Source of the DNA: Plasmodium brasilianum
Taxonomy: Eukaryota; Apicomplexa; Aconoidasida; Haemosporida; Plasmodiidae
Length of the DNA: 64,000 nt
Direction: 5' to 3'
NCBI RefSeq assembly: GCF_023973825.1
Contig: NC_090118.1
Location: 1,347,001-1,411,000 of the forward strand
Below the pieces are notes generated by a model that made no database searches, was not told where the DNA came from, and worked only from the letters and a program-made list of their open reading frames with translations. The position numbers and the translations under genes were made by a program. The number at the start of each line of letters is the position of its first letter. The stretch's first letter is position 1. This document shows positions 37,474-50,500 of the stretch, piece after piece.

Positions 37474-40400
37474 TTTTTATTTTCTTTAACTTGTTGGATT
37501 TATTATAATGATAAAATTTTCAGGTATATAATATCTATATATATTTCTTTTTTATTATATTTATAAATTTTTGCGTTATAATTTGTGTAGTAAGAGTTTT
37601 TTTTTTTTCAAAGTACCAAACTTTCCCCCTTTACTATTTTAATATAGCTATAATGTATATATATATATATAATATATCAAATAAAAAAAAAAAATAATAC
37701 AGTAGATATTTTTGCTTTAGTAAATGTTGTAAGTAAAAATATTATTAATTAAAATAATTTTAATAAAGTTTTAAAAAATATTATATATATATAACTTACT
37801 AATTACACGAATTATATAATTGATCTTTATTTATAAATATGTATACTTATTTATATATTCGCTACATATTTTAATAGAGTGATTCGTTAATATAAATACA
37901 AAAAATGGATAAAATGTATATTTAATTATATTGGTTAATATATATAATGCATAATTTGAATAAATATATTTTCTTTTTTTTTGTTAACATTAAAAAAATA
38001 TATAAGATTTAAAAATTATCAATACATTCATGATATATAAATTTTTTGAAGTTAATTTTCTATAAGATTAATACATATAATAACAAAAAATATATATATT
38101 AAAATAAAGATCTTCAAAAATTATTTAATATATGAGGTATATAAAATATTAACATAATTATATATTTTAATAGAAAAAATCTTAATAAAATGTTAAAGAA
38201 CAAATAAGTAATAACTTATGTTAGTCTATATTTATTGTTATATTTTATATATAAAAAATAGTAATTTCAATTTATTAAATAATAATTGAACATTTCTTTT
38301 TTATGTGGTTATGGTATTAGGTATAATTATATATTAGTTAAAAATTTTTAGTTAAATAATGCATGACATAGTATTAAAACAGAAATATATGATTACGTAT
38401 AAATGCTTTTTTAAAAAAATTCGTGTTATTTAAATAGAAAATATAACTATAAAAATAAGTTAAAAAAAAAGAAAATCTAGAATATGTTGAATATATTATA
38501 ATGAAATATATTAATATATTTTATTGGGTACATTAATGCAATTTTTGTACTGTATTTTTCAAAAATTTACGCGGAATTATTGAAGAATGTACTACATAAC
38601 AGGGAAGGAAAATTGTTTATCTGAAATTCATATCCCAATCCAAGTAAATATGGCATGTTAAAGAATAAAAATAAATGATAAATTACTATTAAATATAAAT
38701 AGTTATTATTGGTTAAAATTATATACACACAGTTTTTCCAATACAGAAATATTATCGAACATTTTTTTTTATTGTTCTTTAAAATGTTAATATTTTCCTA
38801 TATATCTCGAATATAATATAAATATAATTTAGATTTATAATTTATTATTGATTTATAAAAACTGGTTACAAATAATTTAAAATATGGTATTTTATATTCT
38901 TCATATTTATAATAATAATATATTACTACGTTTGTTTATGTTCTTTCATTTATTTATACATACATTTGTAGAATAATTTCTGTTCACATAAGATGATTAA
39001 GTATATTTTAAATGGTATATAGTAAATTATTCTTCTCATGTTAATATATTCTTCATATTTATTAATTATTTTATAAATTCTGCAACAGTGTTAATGTATT
39101 AATATTATGTAAAAATATTTTAGGTCAAAATGTAACGAAGTACTTTCAAAGCTTAGCAAAACCACATGCATATATAAATCTATTGGTTTATAACTTCATA
39201 ATATTTCTACTTAAAATTTTATTATTTTCGAGAGGTACCTTATAAATAGATAGTATATAAATTCATTCTTAATGTATATTTTTTACGAAAAACGATAAAA
39301 TTTGTCAACATTGATGAACATTTTTATAAAGTTTTTGTAGCATGAAGATTATTAATTATCTAAGATATATATATAAGAGAAATTCTAAGTAATGTTTATT
39401 AATGAATTACAACGAATGTTCATAATATCATTTAGTATACCCTAACGTGCCTATTTAGAGTACTGAATTTGGCTTCCATAATAAAAATTAAGGGGGATAA
39501 AATATATCTTCATAATGTTCACTTATCCACGAAATCAGTGTTTTATAAAATATGAATTGGCATATTTATTTGTGTAAAAAATTCAATTTACTTTATCTTT
39601 TTTTTCATAGTGCATTTTAAATATAAAAATAAATATAAGTTTAATTCATATCAGAACTGATCTGCATGTTATAGAGCCTTATAGACAATTATACTTTTAA
39701 ATGTTATATGTAAAAAAAAATATATAATAATATTTCTATAATTATTATTATTACACTTGGGGTACTGAGATGGATATAAACGAAAAGATTTTATTTTTAA
39801 ATATTTTTATATGACATATTAATAGGATATATTAAAGTCATCAAGTGAAGGAATATGTGATTCCTATATTTTTCAGAATATCAATCCATATAAGTGTGTT
39901 TGAATGTTTATATTAATTTATATGAATTTCAATATAGCCATAGAACTAAATATTTTTATGCTAAGTGAAAATTATATATCCTTAAATAATATATAATACC
40001 ATTAATAAAATTACTAATAATTGTGACTTCAACTCATTTGTAAAATGTGCATAGAAAAAGACGAAGAAAAAGCTAAATAAATAAATACAATAAATATAAA
40101 CAATTAACATCTTGAATAATTATATTGTTCATTTATTATAATTATTTTTAATATGATATTATATAAATATTCTTTAAAATTATATTGTATAAAATGAGGA
40201 AAATTATATGTATTTTCTTCTTAATCTTCTACTTAAAATGTTTATTTATAAGGTGTAATTAGCATAGTTTTTCTTTTTATACGTACATTTATATAGCTCG
40301 AAAAAAATAAGATAAACGAAGGGATATATATAATTAAGATGTTCAATCATTTAAAAAATTATTTAGTTCAAAAATAAAAATGAGTAATGGAATGAAGAAC

Positions 40401-43400
40401 ATCGGTAATAATAATTTTTAATTGTTCAAATTTTTTTAGAAATATTCTTCTATTTTATAACAGCAAAATATGGAGTACGATAATATATATATAGATAAAT
40501 ATTCTATTTTTTTATTATCGAGTATTATGAAAAATTAAAATATTGTACAAATATAAATTTATAAATATTAAATTATACACCTTAAAGTTATTTCATTTTT
40601 TATAATTGTCTTTTAGAAATAATTTACCAAGAATTATCATGTTTTCCCCATGCTAAAAAATATTTTACTCATTTGTTTTGTGTGTCATATATAGACATAG
40701 GCCGCAATATATCTTATGTACTGTATAGAAGTGTACAGGTAAGATATATATATATATATATTTTAAAAATCTAATGTATATAAAATAAGGAATACAGTAT
40801 ACCATTATTAATTGTTCTATATCCATTTATATCACAATTATTTATCGTATGTATATTATTCCCATATTTGTTATTAATGAATGAATAAATATATTATATT
40901 TTTTAAATTACATATATTCAGCAAATAAAATTTTTTATAATCTTTATATTTCATTACATATAACAGTAAATTCTATTCAACATGCAAAGTAACTTTATAT
41001 ATTAATAACAAAGCAGAATAAATTATCAAATAATGAAATAATGTTGTTTTTTCAATGACACACGAAACATGTTATTATTATTGAAGAATTAAAAATTAAT
41101 TCTTCTTGAGGACGAACGTAATATTATATTGTTATAAAATTATAAATTTTCAATATTTAGTGAAATAAAAGAAGTTTAAACAAATTAATTATTCAAAAAA
41201 AAAATGAAAGAAAAATTAATAAATAATATATATATATATATAATTAAAACAATTAGTATGTAGTGCCCTAATTTTAGATTTAATATTACTGTGGGATCGT
41301 AGCTCCCCTAAAAAAATTATGTATTAATCCAAGATATATATACAAATAAAGTGTATGTATAAAAAATATAATTTATAAATGCTACATATAGTGTGATTTC
41401 ACTGAAGGAAATTAGTTATTAAGGAATAAAGAAAAATATATTGTTTAAAATTTCATGAATCAATATTTTAATATTACATATACAAAAAATAATATATTAT
41501 ATATATATATATATGTATATGTGTTTACATGTTTTTTAATTTTTTTTTGCAACATAACATTCTGCTTAATTATATAATTGATTTTTTTTCCTGTTCATAA
41601 GATTTGAAGTAAAATACGCCTATCATTATGTTTTATTTTTTATTCCTTAAGGTGAAGTTCAGATTTAAATTATATCAATTTAAGGAAAATAACGAATTAT
41701 ATTATATATATATTGTTAAATAAAGGTATATGAAAATCTATATCATGTATTCAAATATGCCTTTTTTAAAACCTTCATTTAACCTGCATATAAATACAAT
41801 AATAAGAAATTTTCCGAAAAAACATATATTAATAAATTATCGAGGACGCTATATTTTTCTTTTTACATTTTTAATGTTTAAATTAGTGTAATAAAAATAC
41901 AGTGGAATCTCTACTCTTATAAGAAATAAAGTTGTATGCTTTTTTTAAAATGTGTTATCTTAACAGTTACATTTAACATAATTGTGTAATTTAATTAATA
42001 ACAATAATATTTATATTTCTAAAAATGTGAATGAAATATACCTATGAAAGAAATTAACTGTTTATGTTCATATTTAAACTGCTTGACCTAGTATATTAAT
42101 TTGATATAAAGATAGAAATAAATATTAAGTTATTAGTAATGTAAATAATATCTAAATTAATACTTAGTTATTATTTTAAAAAAAAACTACATTTAAAATA
42201 TTATTATAGTATTGTATAATAATAACAAAGTCATATAAGAATAATAAGCAGTATTTATATCGGGATGATGTAGGGAAAAATTTAGGTTAAATATGCAAAT
42301 TGCAGTGGATTGAAAAAAATAATCGCTAAATTTTATATCTCATTATAAGAATTAAATTAATAAGAAAAGAAACTTATATTCTTAACATTAAAATAAAAAC
42401 TATAAAAAGAAATAGATATTTGAATTAAATCAATATATTAATAATTATTTAAACCTAAAGCGTAAGAAAATTGAAGGTGTAACATATAAACATGCAAAGT
42501 TAGTTTAAATAAATCTTGTTAAACTTAAAGTTCTACTTAATAAAAAATATTTGTTTATATGTAATAATAAAATAGAAGAACTAATAATTATTGATTATTC
42601 TACTAGTTAATATGAGGCTTCCATAGTAATGAAGAGCATAAAATAAAAATTGTCAAGACATACTTAGCATAAACGTTTTTAAAATAACTACTAACATTGA
42701 AAAAAAATGAGTTTATTATTAGCTCAATTCAATGTAAATAATAAAACAATTTTGCCATAAATTGATAACATTATGGAACAAAAAGATGAAATATTAATTT
42801 ATTTTTTAAGAGTAATTTTAAATGGTATATATAAAACTCTTTAAACTTGTGTGAAAAAAGAAACATACTTATAAAAAATATATTACTTTTCTAAAACTTG
42901 AAAAGAAGAGAATATAAAAATTCAATATTTTATTACATAACTGTTCCGTAATAGAAGGGGGAGGAAATGAAACTCGGAAACTTCATGTAAGGGGTACAAA
43001 TAAAATTAGTATATAATAAATTATTAGGTAGAAATATAAGTTTTTATACCATTACAAAAGTTTAAAAATTAAATACTTTTGAAAATTTTTTGTGTTATGT
43101 TGAGATAACGTCAACATTACATTAATACTATTTACAACACATTAACGTAAATTAGAGATTATTATTTCTTTTACAAAATGTATGAAAACAAATGATTTTA
43201 GTAGAAAAAAAAAAAAAGAACGTTGATAAAGAAATTAATTATTGGAAGAATTTTATTATTATTTTCTTAGAAATAAAGAGATAGAAGTAAAAATTGAAGT
43301 TGCAAATTTTGAATGAATTATACATATAAATAATTATGAAATTAAAAAAATCACATGATTATTATTATAAAAACTTTTTTTTCTTTGTTTATTATATTTA

Positions 43401-44782
43401 GCAAAACACAATTTATTTTAACATAATATCACTGTAGTTAGGATATACACTTAAAAACACTTGAAAAAAAAAGAAAAAAAATAGATTTTTAGATTCATTT
43501 ATTTATCCCCCGTAAGAAAAAAAATTTCAATAAAACGTTATATATGGATCAAATAATATAAATCTATTTTTAACATCTAAATTTATGCACTTATTAAGTA
43601 TTTTTGAAAGGAATAATTTTTTTTGTTTTTATGTTATAATATTGGAAGTATGCAGACTTTTCTATAATTGACAATATTTAATAAAAAGGAAGATAAAATA
43701 TTAAGCGCTTATATTTACATACGTATATGTCTATTTGTACATATGCATATATTATTATGAAATGAAAATTTTCTCAAATGAAAATTATGTACAATTATTT
43801 AGAAAATATCTAAAGAAAAAGAAAAAAGAAAAAATTATATAGTGTTAATATACCATAGAAATATATAAGAAACATACTGTGTAATAGTAATTAATTAACA
43901 TAAATAAAAAAGAATTCCTTCAAAAGAACTAAGTGTATAACTAAGTTAATATCGCAGTATTTTCCCTCTTTGATAAAATATGTTATATTTAAGGAAGAAT
44001 CTAATGTTTACGTTGCTCTTTTTTCTTTAAATACCCACATCTTCATAAACGAACGGTGTATTAAGGAAAGGCATTAAATATAAATCTTTGAGAATATATT
44101 TAATTATATTTAAATATATAAGATTTTAATAAAAACGTTCATAATAATTAAAAAAAAATTAAATAAAACTAATAAATATCATTTTAGCTTTACCAATATT
44201 AGATAATAATCATTAAATCACTTTTAACAAAAATAACGATATGTATGAATATAATTTTATTATGTTCTCAAAGTTTTAGAACATAAACATCAATTAAAGT
44301 TTTATGAGTGAACAACAATTACTTTATAAAACTAATTACGCAGCATACTTATTTATGAAGTATTAAATCAATATACACACTCGTAGTTATATCTTTTATA
44401 TGTATTGGAATACACATATATGTTAAAAAAACAATAAAAATTATCATTCAAAAAATTCAATTTTTTTATTACATAAATAAATAAAAAATTATATCCTAAT
44501 TATATTCTAACGAACAATTAAAACATATGTCGAACATTAAAATTAGAAAAAATATAAAATATAACGTTAAGGGAATTCCTTAGAATAGCAAATTATCAAA
44601 AAAAAAAAAAAATTTATTATTAAATATATGTATGTATATATACATATATATACATGTATATATATATTTTTATTTATGAATTATACAAAATTTGAAATAC
44701 AATTAAAACGAAATAAAAACATTAATCATTATTACAAGTAATAATTTTTTTTTATATTTTCGTAGTTTTGAACTTTTTGTTT
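37474..44782. other. Long gene desert
   Basis: About 7.3 kb with no intact gene. Weak coding-like patches occur on the plus strand at 39127-39245 (QNVTKYFQSLAKPHAYINLL), 40617-40738 (separate entry) and about 42924-43017 (VIEGGGNETRKLHVRGTNKI), and on the minus strand near 41300-41200 after a TTTTAG acceptor (GSYDPTVILNLKLGHYI). Each is short and isolated, so these are best seen as debris of old subtelomeric genes. Confidence 0.4.
40617..40738 (+). other. Candidate internal exon, unknown gene
   Basis: A 122-bp stretch bounded by GTCTTTTAG and CAG|GTAAGA, open in one frame throughout (IIYQELSCFPHAKKYF then VSYIDIGRNISYVLYRSVQ). Its GC is above the surroundings. A possible earlier start (MSNGMKNI) lies near 40380, but the phases do not join cleanly through the intervening patch. 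No downstream exon was found. It could be a relic of a multi-exon gene. Confidence 0.25.
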
Positions 44783-45739
44783 TTATGCCCTTTTCTTTGA
44801 TGTTATTCCTCCGTTCACCGACTTGAAAAATTTGTGTACCCCCTTCATCTTACAGAATTTGTAAGCATAGTAAATCATCATAGCAAAAAATATAAAGGAA
44901 GATAAACCTAAACCTAATCCGGGAAAACTTGCATCTTTCAATTTATGTGAATTAGTAATACACATGAAGAACATTATAACCAGCATGTTTAAAGTTGGTG
45001 GAATATATATCTTAGCTTTGTCCAAAAAGACTAAAAATTTTTCATATCCACTTTTAAATCTACAGTCTGCATAATTAGCATCAGATGTATTCTTTTTCAT
45101 TGCGCGTAACATTTAAACTTCAAATTTTTTGTCTAAATCATATAAATATTGCATAAACCCTTTTTTAGGTTTTTCTTGCTTAAGAGCTTTACGAACCATG
45201 TTTTGTAACGATTCTGATCTATTCACATTATCATCATTATTACTTCTTGATGTATTTGATAATTTTATTTTTTTATTTTTTGCAGAAGTTGATGATTTAT
45301 TTTTTTTATTTTTTGGTGCATTAGTTATTTTTAAACTATTAATACTATCCAATGATTCATAAAATTCGTTAAGGTTTAAATTTTTTAATACACTACCCTT
45401 TTTTTTTAAATTTTCATTATTCATAATATCATTAAACTGTTTTTGAAAGTCCCTATTTTCAATTAATGTATTATATATCCTTTTAAATGAGCTATTCATT
45501 TGTAAATCATTTATTTTTTTTTCCAAAACATAATCATCATCATTATCTGATGAATCAATTACGTCTTTTCTTAGGTATAAAGTACTATAGGGATAAACAG
45601 CCTGTACACCTGTATCTCCTTTTAACAATCTACTAGATCTTAAACCTAGTGCGTTATTCAGATGGGTATTATTTCCATATAATTCTTCATAGTTACTCTG
45701 AAATATAAATGATTAAGTTAAATATGCAGAATTTATAAA

Positions 45740-45775
<36 letters not shown>

Positions 45776-45979
45776 ATATAATATTTTTATTTCAATTCTG
45801 TAATAAAATTTTCATTTCTTAAAAAAAATGAAAAATAAAAAAAAAGAGCATATATATATAGAAATTTCTAAAAGTTTCAATTTTTTACACAATACCTCAT
45901 GTTGAGATGCCCATATTAAGAGGATGTAAGTAAGAACTTTACCCCAAATTAAGAACATATTCGTATTGTTTTTTTTCAT
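44783..45979 (-). pseudogene. Exported protein split by an in-frame TAA
   Basis: Exon 1 (45979 to 45896, 28 codons) reads MKKNNTNMFLIWG and ends LLIWASQHE at donor GAG|GTATTG. The acceptor TATATTTCAG starts exon 2 at 45697, phase 0: NNTHLNNALGLRSSRLLKGD, which contains the export-type motif RLLKGD. The frame runs through helical and Lys/Ser/Asn-rich segments to LYDLDKKFEV and then TAA at 45115-45113. The next codon is ATG, and the same frame stays open for another 109 codons to 44783. Those codons carry two membrane segments (about TLNMLVIMFFMC and GLGLSSFIFFAMMIYYAY) and a basic tail. The missing tail is exactly what the related genes have, so the TAA is most likely a disabling mutation. A truncated soluble 222-residue protein is the alternative. 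Confidence 0.8.
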
Positions 45980-47239
45980 TTTGTAAAAAATTACTAGTTT
46001 CAAGGTAAATTTTTTTTATTGTGAAATAAAAAGATTTTTATATATATTATTGTTACTCTATAGTATTTTCAAAACTAAATAATCTTTAAATATTTTTTTC
46101 TCTGTAATTCTTTTTTATTAAAATGGTTTTAATGTTATTTTTTTTTTAAGTAGAATGTAATAGTATTAATTAAAAGGAGTTTTCGTAAAAAATGACTTAA
46201 ATTATTATGAACTTCAGACTTTATAGAACAATTTTTAAAGTTTAATGTTTATAAATTATTTTTTTCACCGAATATAAAGAAATATATATATTTTTTCTTG
46301 TATATCTAATATTATTAATATATTGTTAATAAAAAGTTTTTTTTATAGTTCATATAAAAAAATGTACATAAAATATTGTTGCTTTTTATTTTATTTGTAA
46401 AAATTAAGAAATGGGAAATAGTATTTATATATTTTTTTTCAAGATTTATTTTGCTAAAAATTAAAATAATATATATTTTAGAAAAATATCTAGTATTTTT
46501 GTAGTATTTTATAACACATCTTCTTATTGTTTTTTTATTGTAAAAATTATAGTAAGTGAAAAAAACATGCTAGTACAATTTTACAATTATATTATTTTAA
46601 TATGAATATAGTATATTACCATATAAATTTTATATTTTTAAGGTAAGAAAAGATAGTGAAAATTTATGATAAGGATGGTAAATCAATTAGTTAATAGAGG
46701 TGAAAATTTTTATATGCTATAGAATTAAAAATATTACATTTTTGTTAATTGTATTTTTTAAAAATATTTACTAACAAAATAATATAATTTGATGTAATCC
46801 TATAAAGTGCTATGTTATATATAATTTAATATGTATAAAAGAAATCCTTAAAATTAATAAGAAAGAGTCCGTAAACATATTTTATTACAGCTAAAAGTTT
46901 TATAGTATCCAGTTTTACTTTTATAAAAAATGTAATAATAATACACATAGAAAAAGATAGACACAAAAATAGGAGTAAATATATAATAATAGAATAATAA
47001 AATACATTTATAAAGGAAACGTTACGAAAAACTAATATTATTTTAGAAATGTTTCATTAGGACTTAAAATACCCTATAATGTGCATATATATGTACTATT
47101 ACACTTTATATAAGAAATAATACATGGGTATATAATATATTATATATATATAACTTTTTTTATATTTGCTATTGTAAGTAGAGCCTTGAAATGAACATGT
47201 ACACAACATTTTCATATTAAAATAACTTCATTTCTTTTA
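45980..47239. other. Upstream flank, no gene seen
   Basis: AT-rich filler between the split exported gene and the fragment at 47.24 kb. There is no sustained frame. Confidence 0.5.
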
Positions 47240-47554
47240 ATGAAGTATTTTGACATTAGAAAAACGAAGGAGCATTTCACCCACGAAGTGTGGTCATTCG
47301 TACTTTAGATTTAGCTTTTGTATATTTTTTTAATATTATGTATTGAAATAATCTTTATAGTGCATAAACAAGAAATATCTTCAATAAAAAATATACGTTG
47401 TAACGATCTTATTGTTGAATGTGCCTATATATTACTTATAAAATGTAGGCAACAAATAAAAATGTATAAATTAGAAAAGTTAAAAGAGAATGAACATATG
47501 ATTTTAACAACAAGAGTATTTATATATAATGTATACTTTATTTTTCTAGTGTAA
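47240..47554 (+). pseudogene. Gene fragment with two TAG stops, family unclear
   Basis: One continuous frame from ATG at 47240 is interrupted only by TAG at 47306-47308 and 47312-47314. It reads MKYFDIRKTKEHFTHEVWSF, then the two stops, then a hydrophobic stretch (YIFLILCIEIIFIV), then CNDLIVECAYILLIKC and YKLEKLKENEHMILTTRVF, and ends at 47554. The order, short N-terminus then hydrophobic then helical, fits the start of an exported protein, with the two stops where an intron acceptor (TTTAG) could also lie. Family not recognised. Confidence 0.4.
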
Positions 47555-50500
47555 ATATTTACTTACATTTTTTCTAAAATTAAATAAAAAATTAATAGGT
47601 ATATCATATACATATTCTATATATCTACAATAAAAAAAGAAATTATTAATTTCGAAAGAATTGCTTCTTAGTATTTTTCTCTATAATTATGTGTATTAAC
47701 AAAAAAAAAAAAAGAAAAAAAAACTGTCCATAGCTTTTGAGAAACTTTACTGAAAAAAAATAAAAATAGGAAATAAAATAAGAAATATGACAAAAACGTT
47801 TCAGTAGAACTATGGATTTCTTCTTAATTCTCATACTGATAAATTATTTTCTTGTATTGTATTATATTATGTAACATTAGTATGTTCTAATTTTAAACGA
47901 ACAAAAACGTAGCGCTTCATTTTTATCTATGTTTTCGAAAAATTAATATATTGTATCTATGTTTATATTACACAAATATTCCACTATATGCATTTTTTAG
48001 ATGTTTGAATTTTTGTAATTTTCTCTTTGAGATTTATTTTACATAATAATTTTCTAAACATCTTAAAAAATTTACATCTTTGATTACTTCTTTCATGAAT
48101 TTGTACAAGAAACAGGAGATCATAGTAACGATATAGAAATTAAATAAGATACATATCTATATATATTTTGTGTGTGTTATTATAATTTTCCTTTTTATTT
48201 AATGGTAGATTGTACGTCACACATATATACAATTAAAAGAGACAAAATCAGAGTAAAATATTTTTACAAAAAACTCCATTTTGTTAGTATTGTATAAAAT
48301 TATAATATTCATTTTATAGTGTATACGATATTCTGTTAAAAAGTGGAATTATTAAACGTTTATATGCCGCAATACATAGCAGGAGTTCGTAAAATATTTG
48401 TATTTATATAACCTAAGATATTTAGGTTAAAGCGAACTTATCACATCACCAGATAATAAGAATATCATATTTTGATACATGCCCCTTAATGCATTGTATG
48501 ACTAATAAGTATTTAAATGTAATTTATTTCTGTTATTATTATCATTATTATTGTTATGTGTTTAACTTAATTAGTGACGAATTTTGATCATATATATTTA
48601 TATATATAAGTAATATTCACAATTTTATGCTCTTTAATATTAAAAATACAATTTATTAATAAATAATGACACATCAAATACAGGAATAAGATACACGTTA
48701 ATAAGAATATTGTAGGTTTATATTTTTACCATTTATGGTATATTAAAAAAATAAATACATTTTAGCATATTTTAGAAGCTATGGTAAATAAGTGATCCAC
48801 TTGAGATTGTTGAAATTTTTTTAGATTATCTAATTATATGTTTAATAATTTATCTTCATAAATATGGTAGTTTTGTGGGAATACAGCAAAATGTGATAAT
48901 ATATTATATATATCATCCAACAGATAATAGAATGTTATGAAATGAATAAAACTTATGAGATTTTCAAAATATGTATATCTTTGATATAGTATATATTTAT
49001 TAGGTATATAAAAAATCAGAGGAAAAAAAATACTTCTAATTGTATTGAAACAAATTCAGAGGCGGTGTAATTATTAATATATTAAAAATTCTGTATTATT
49101 ATTGTTATACATATTTGTGTTTCCAATTATTATGTAAAAGGAATGTTAAAAAATGCCTAAAGAGAATATTGCATACTGCAAAATATTTGTCAAACATAGT
49201 GATATTAAAATATTGTTAAAATGTAAATAACATGCCATTAAAAGAATAACATGTGTAATAAAAATTTTTAAAAGATTTAAAAAAAAGTAATAAATTATTA
49301 ACAACTCACAAACAAATTAATAATGTTAATAAGATGCTAAATAATGAGCAAATTTCTCTTTAAAAAAAAAAAAAACATAATAATATAATCAAAAAGCACC
49401 CCAATATACAAAAAATCTAAGGAAAAAATACAACAAACATAATAATTAAACAATATAATTAATATTTTAATAGAGGTTAATTTGGTACTGTTGTACAATA
49501 TACACTCTTATCAGCTGAATGCAAATAATAATTAATAAAATAAAATGGTTGTATATACTTTTAGATTAACACATACATCCAATAAAGATCTAACATTATA
49601 CAACTGGTATTTAATCTATTTAATCTTATATATTAAGTATTTGTATTTTTATTATTTAATAAGTAGATTAGCATTCAGTAAAAACAAATATATATTTTTA
49701 TAATATATTCCTTTTATCAAAGATTATTAAGTAATTTTATATGTATAAACGGCTTTACATTAATTTTTTACATGCCAATAAGAATAAGTTAAATATTATA
49801 TTAATGTAGTAAAAATACATTTATAATATGTAAATTAAAAAAAATAAAAGAAAAAATTTATTTTAATGTATACTTAATTTTTTTAATTTAGAATAAAATA
49901 TTTTTTTTTAATCATATGATTACAATACATATTAAGAAAAATAAAATGAAAATTATGAAAAATTAATTACCTTCGTATACATAAATAATAATGCTTCATT
50001 TTATTAATGGTCTTTTCTTTTATTATATATACATAAATATATTGAAAAAAGAAAAAAAAAGTGTTACACAGAAGATTGAAATTATTTATTAAAAAATGTT
50101 TTTTGTGAAATTTTATTATTAATTTGGAAATTTATTTTATTTAATTTTTAACGAATAATAGACATGCTACATTTATTGAATTCGGCATATAACTATAACA
50201 AAAAATAGTACAATGTTATAATATATAGAAAAAGCAACAATTTTATTTTGTAAGAAGTCTAATGTGTTTCAACATTTGTACATTTCATATTGATAATACC
50301 TAGTTATTTGTGTATTTTATAATTAAGAATTTATTTTTTATTTTTAAAAAGGCATAAGTAATTTCTTGAAAAAAGAATAAAAAAATAAAATATATACATT
50401 TGATTTTAATTAACATTAGTATGAAATGTTTTAGATCAACAAGAGGATATAATTAGAGATGTATATGGTATATATGCGGAAAATGGTTCTATGTAAAATC

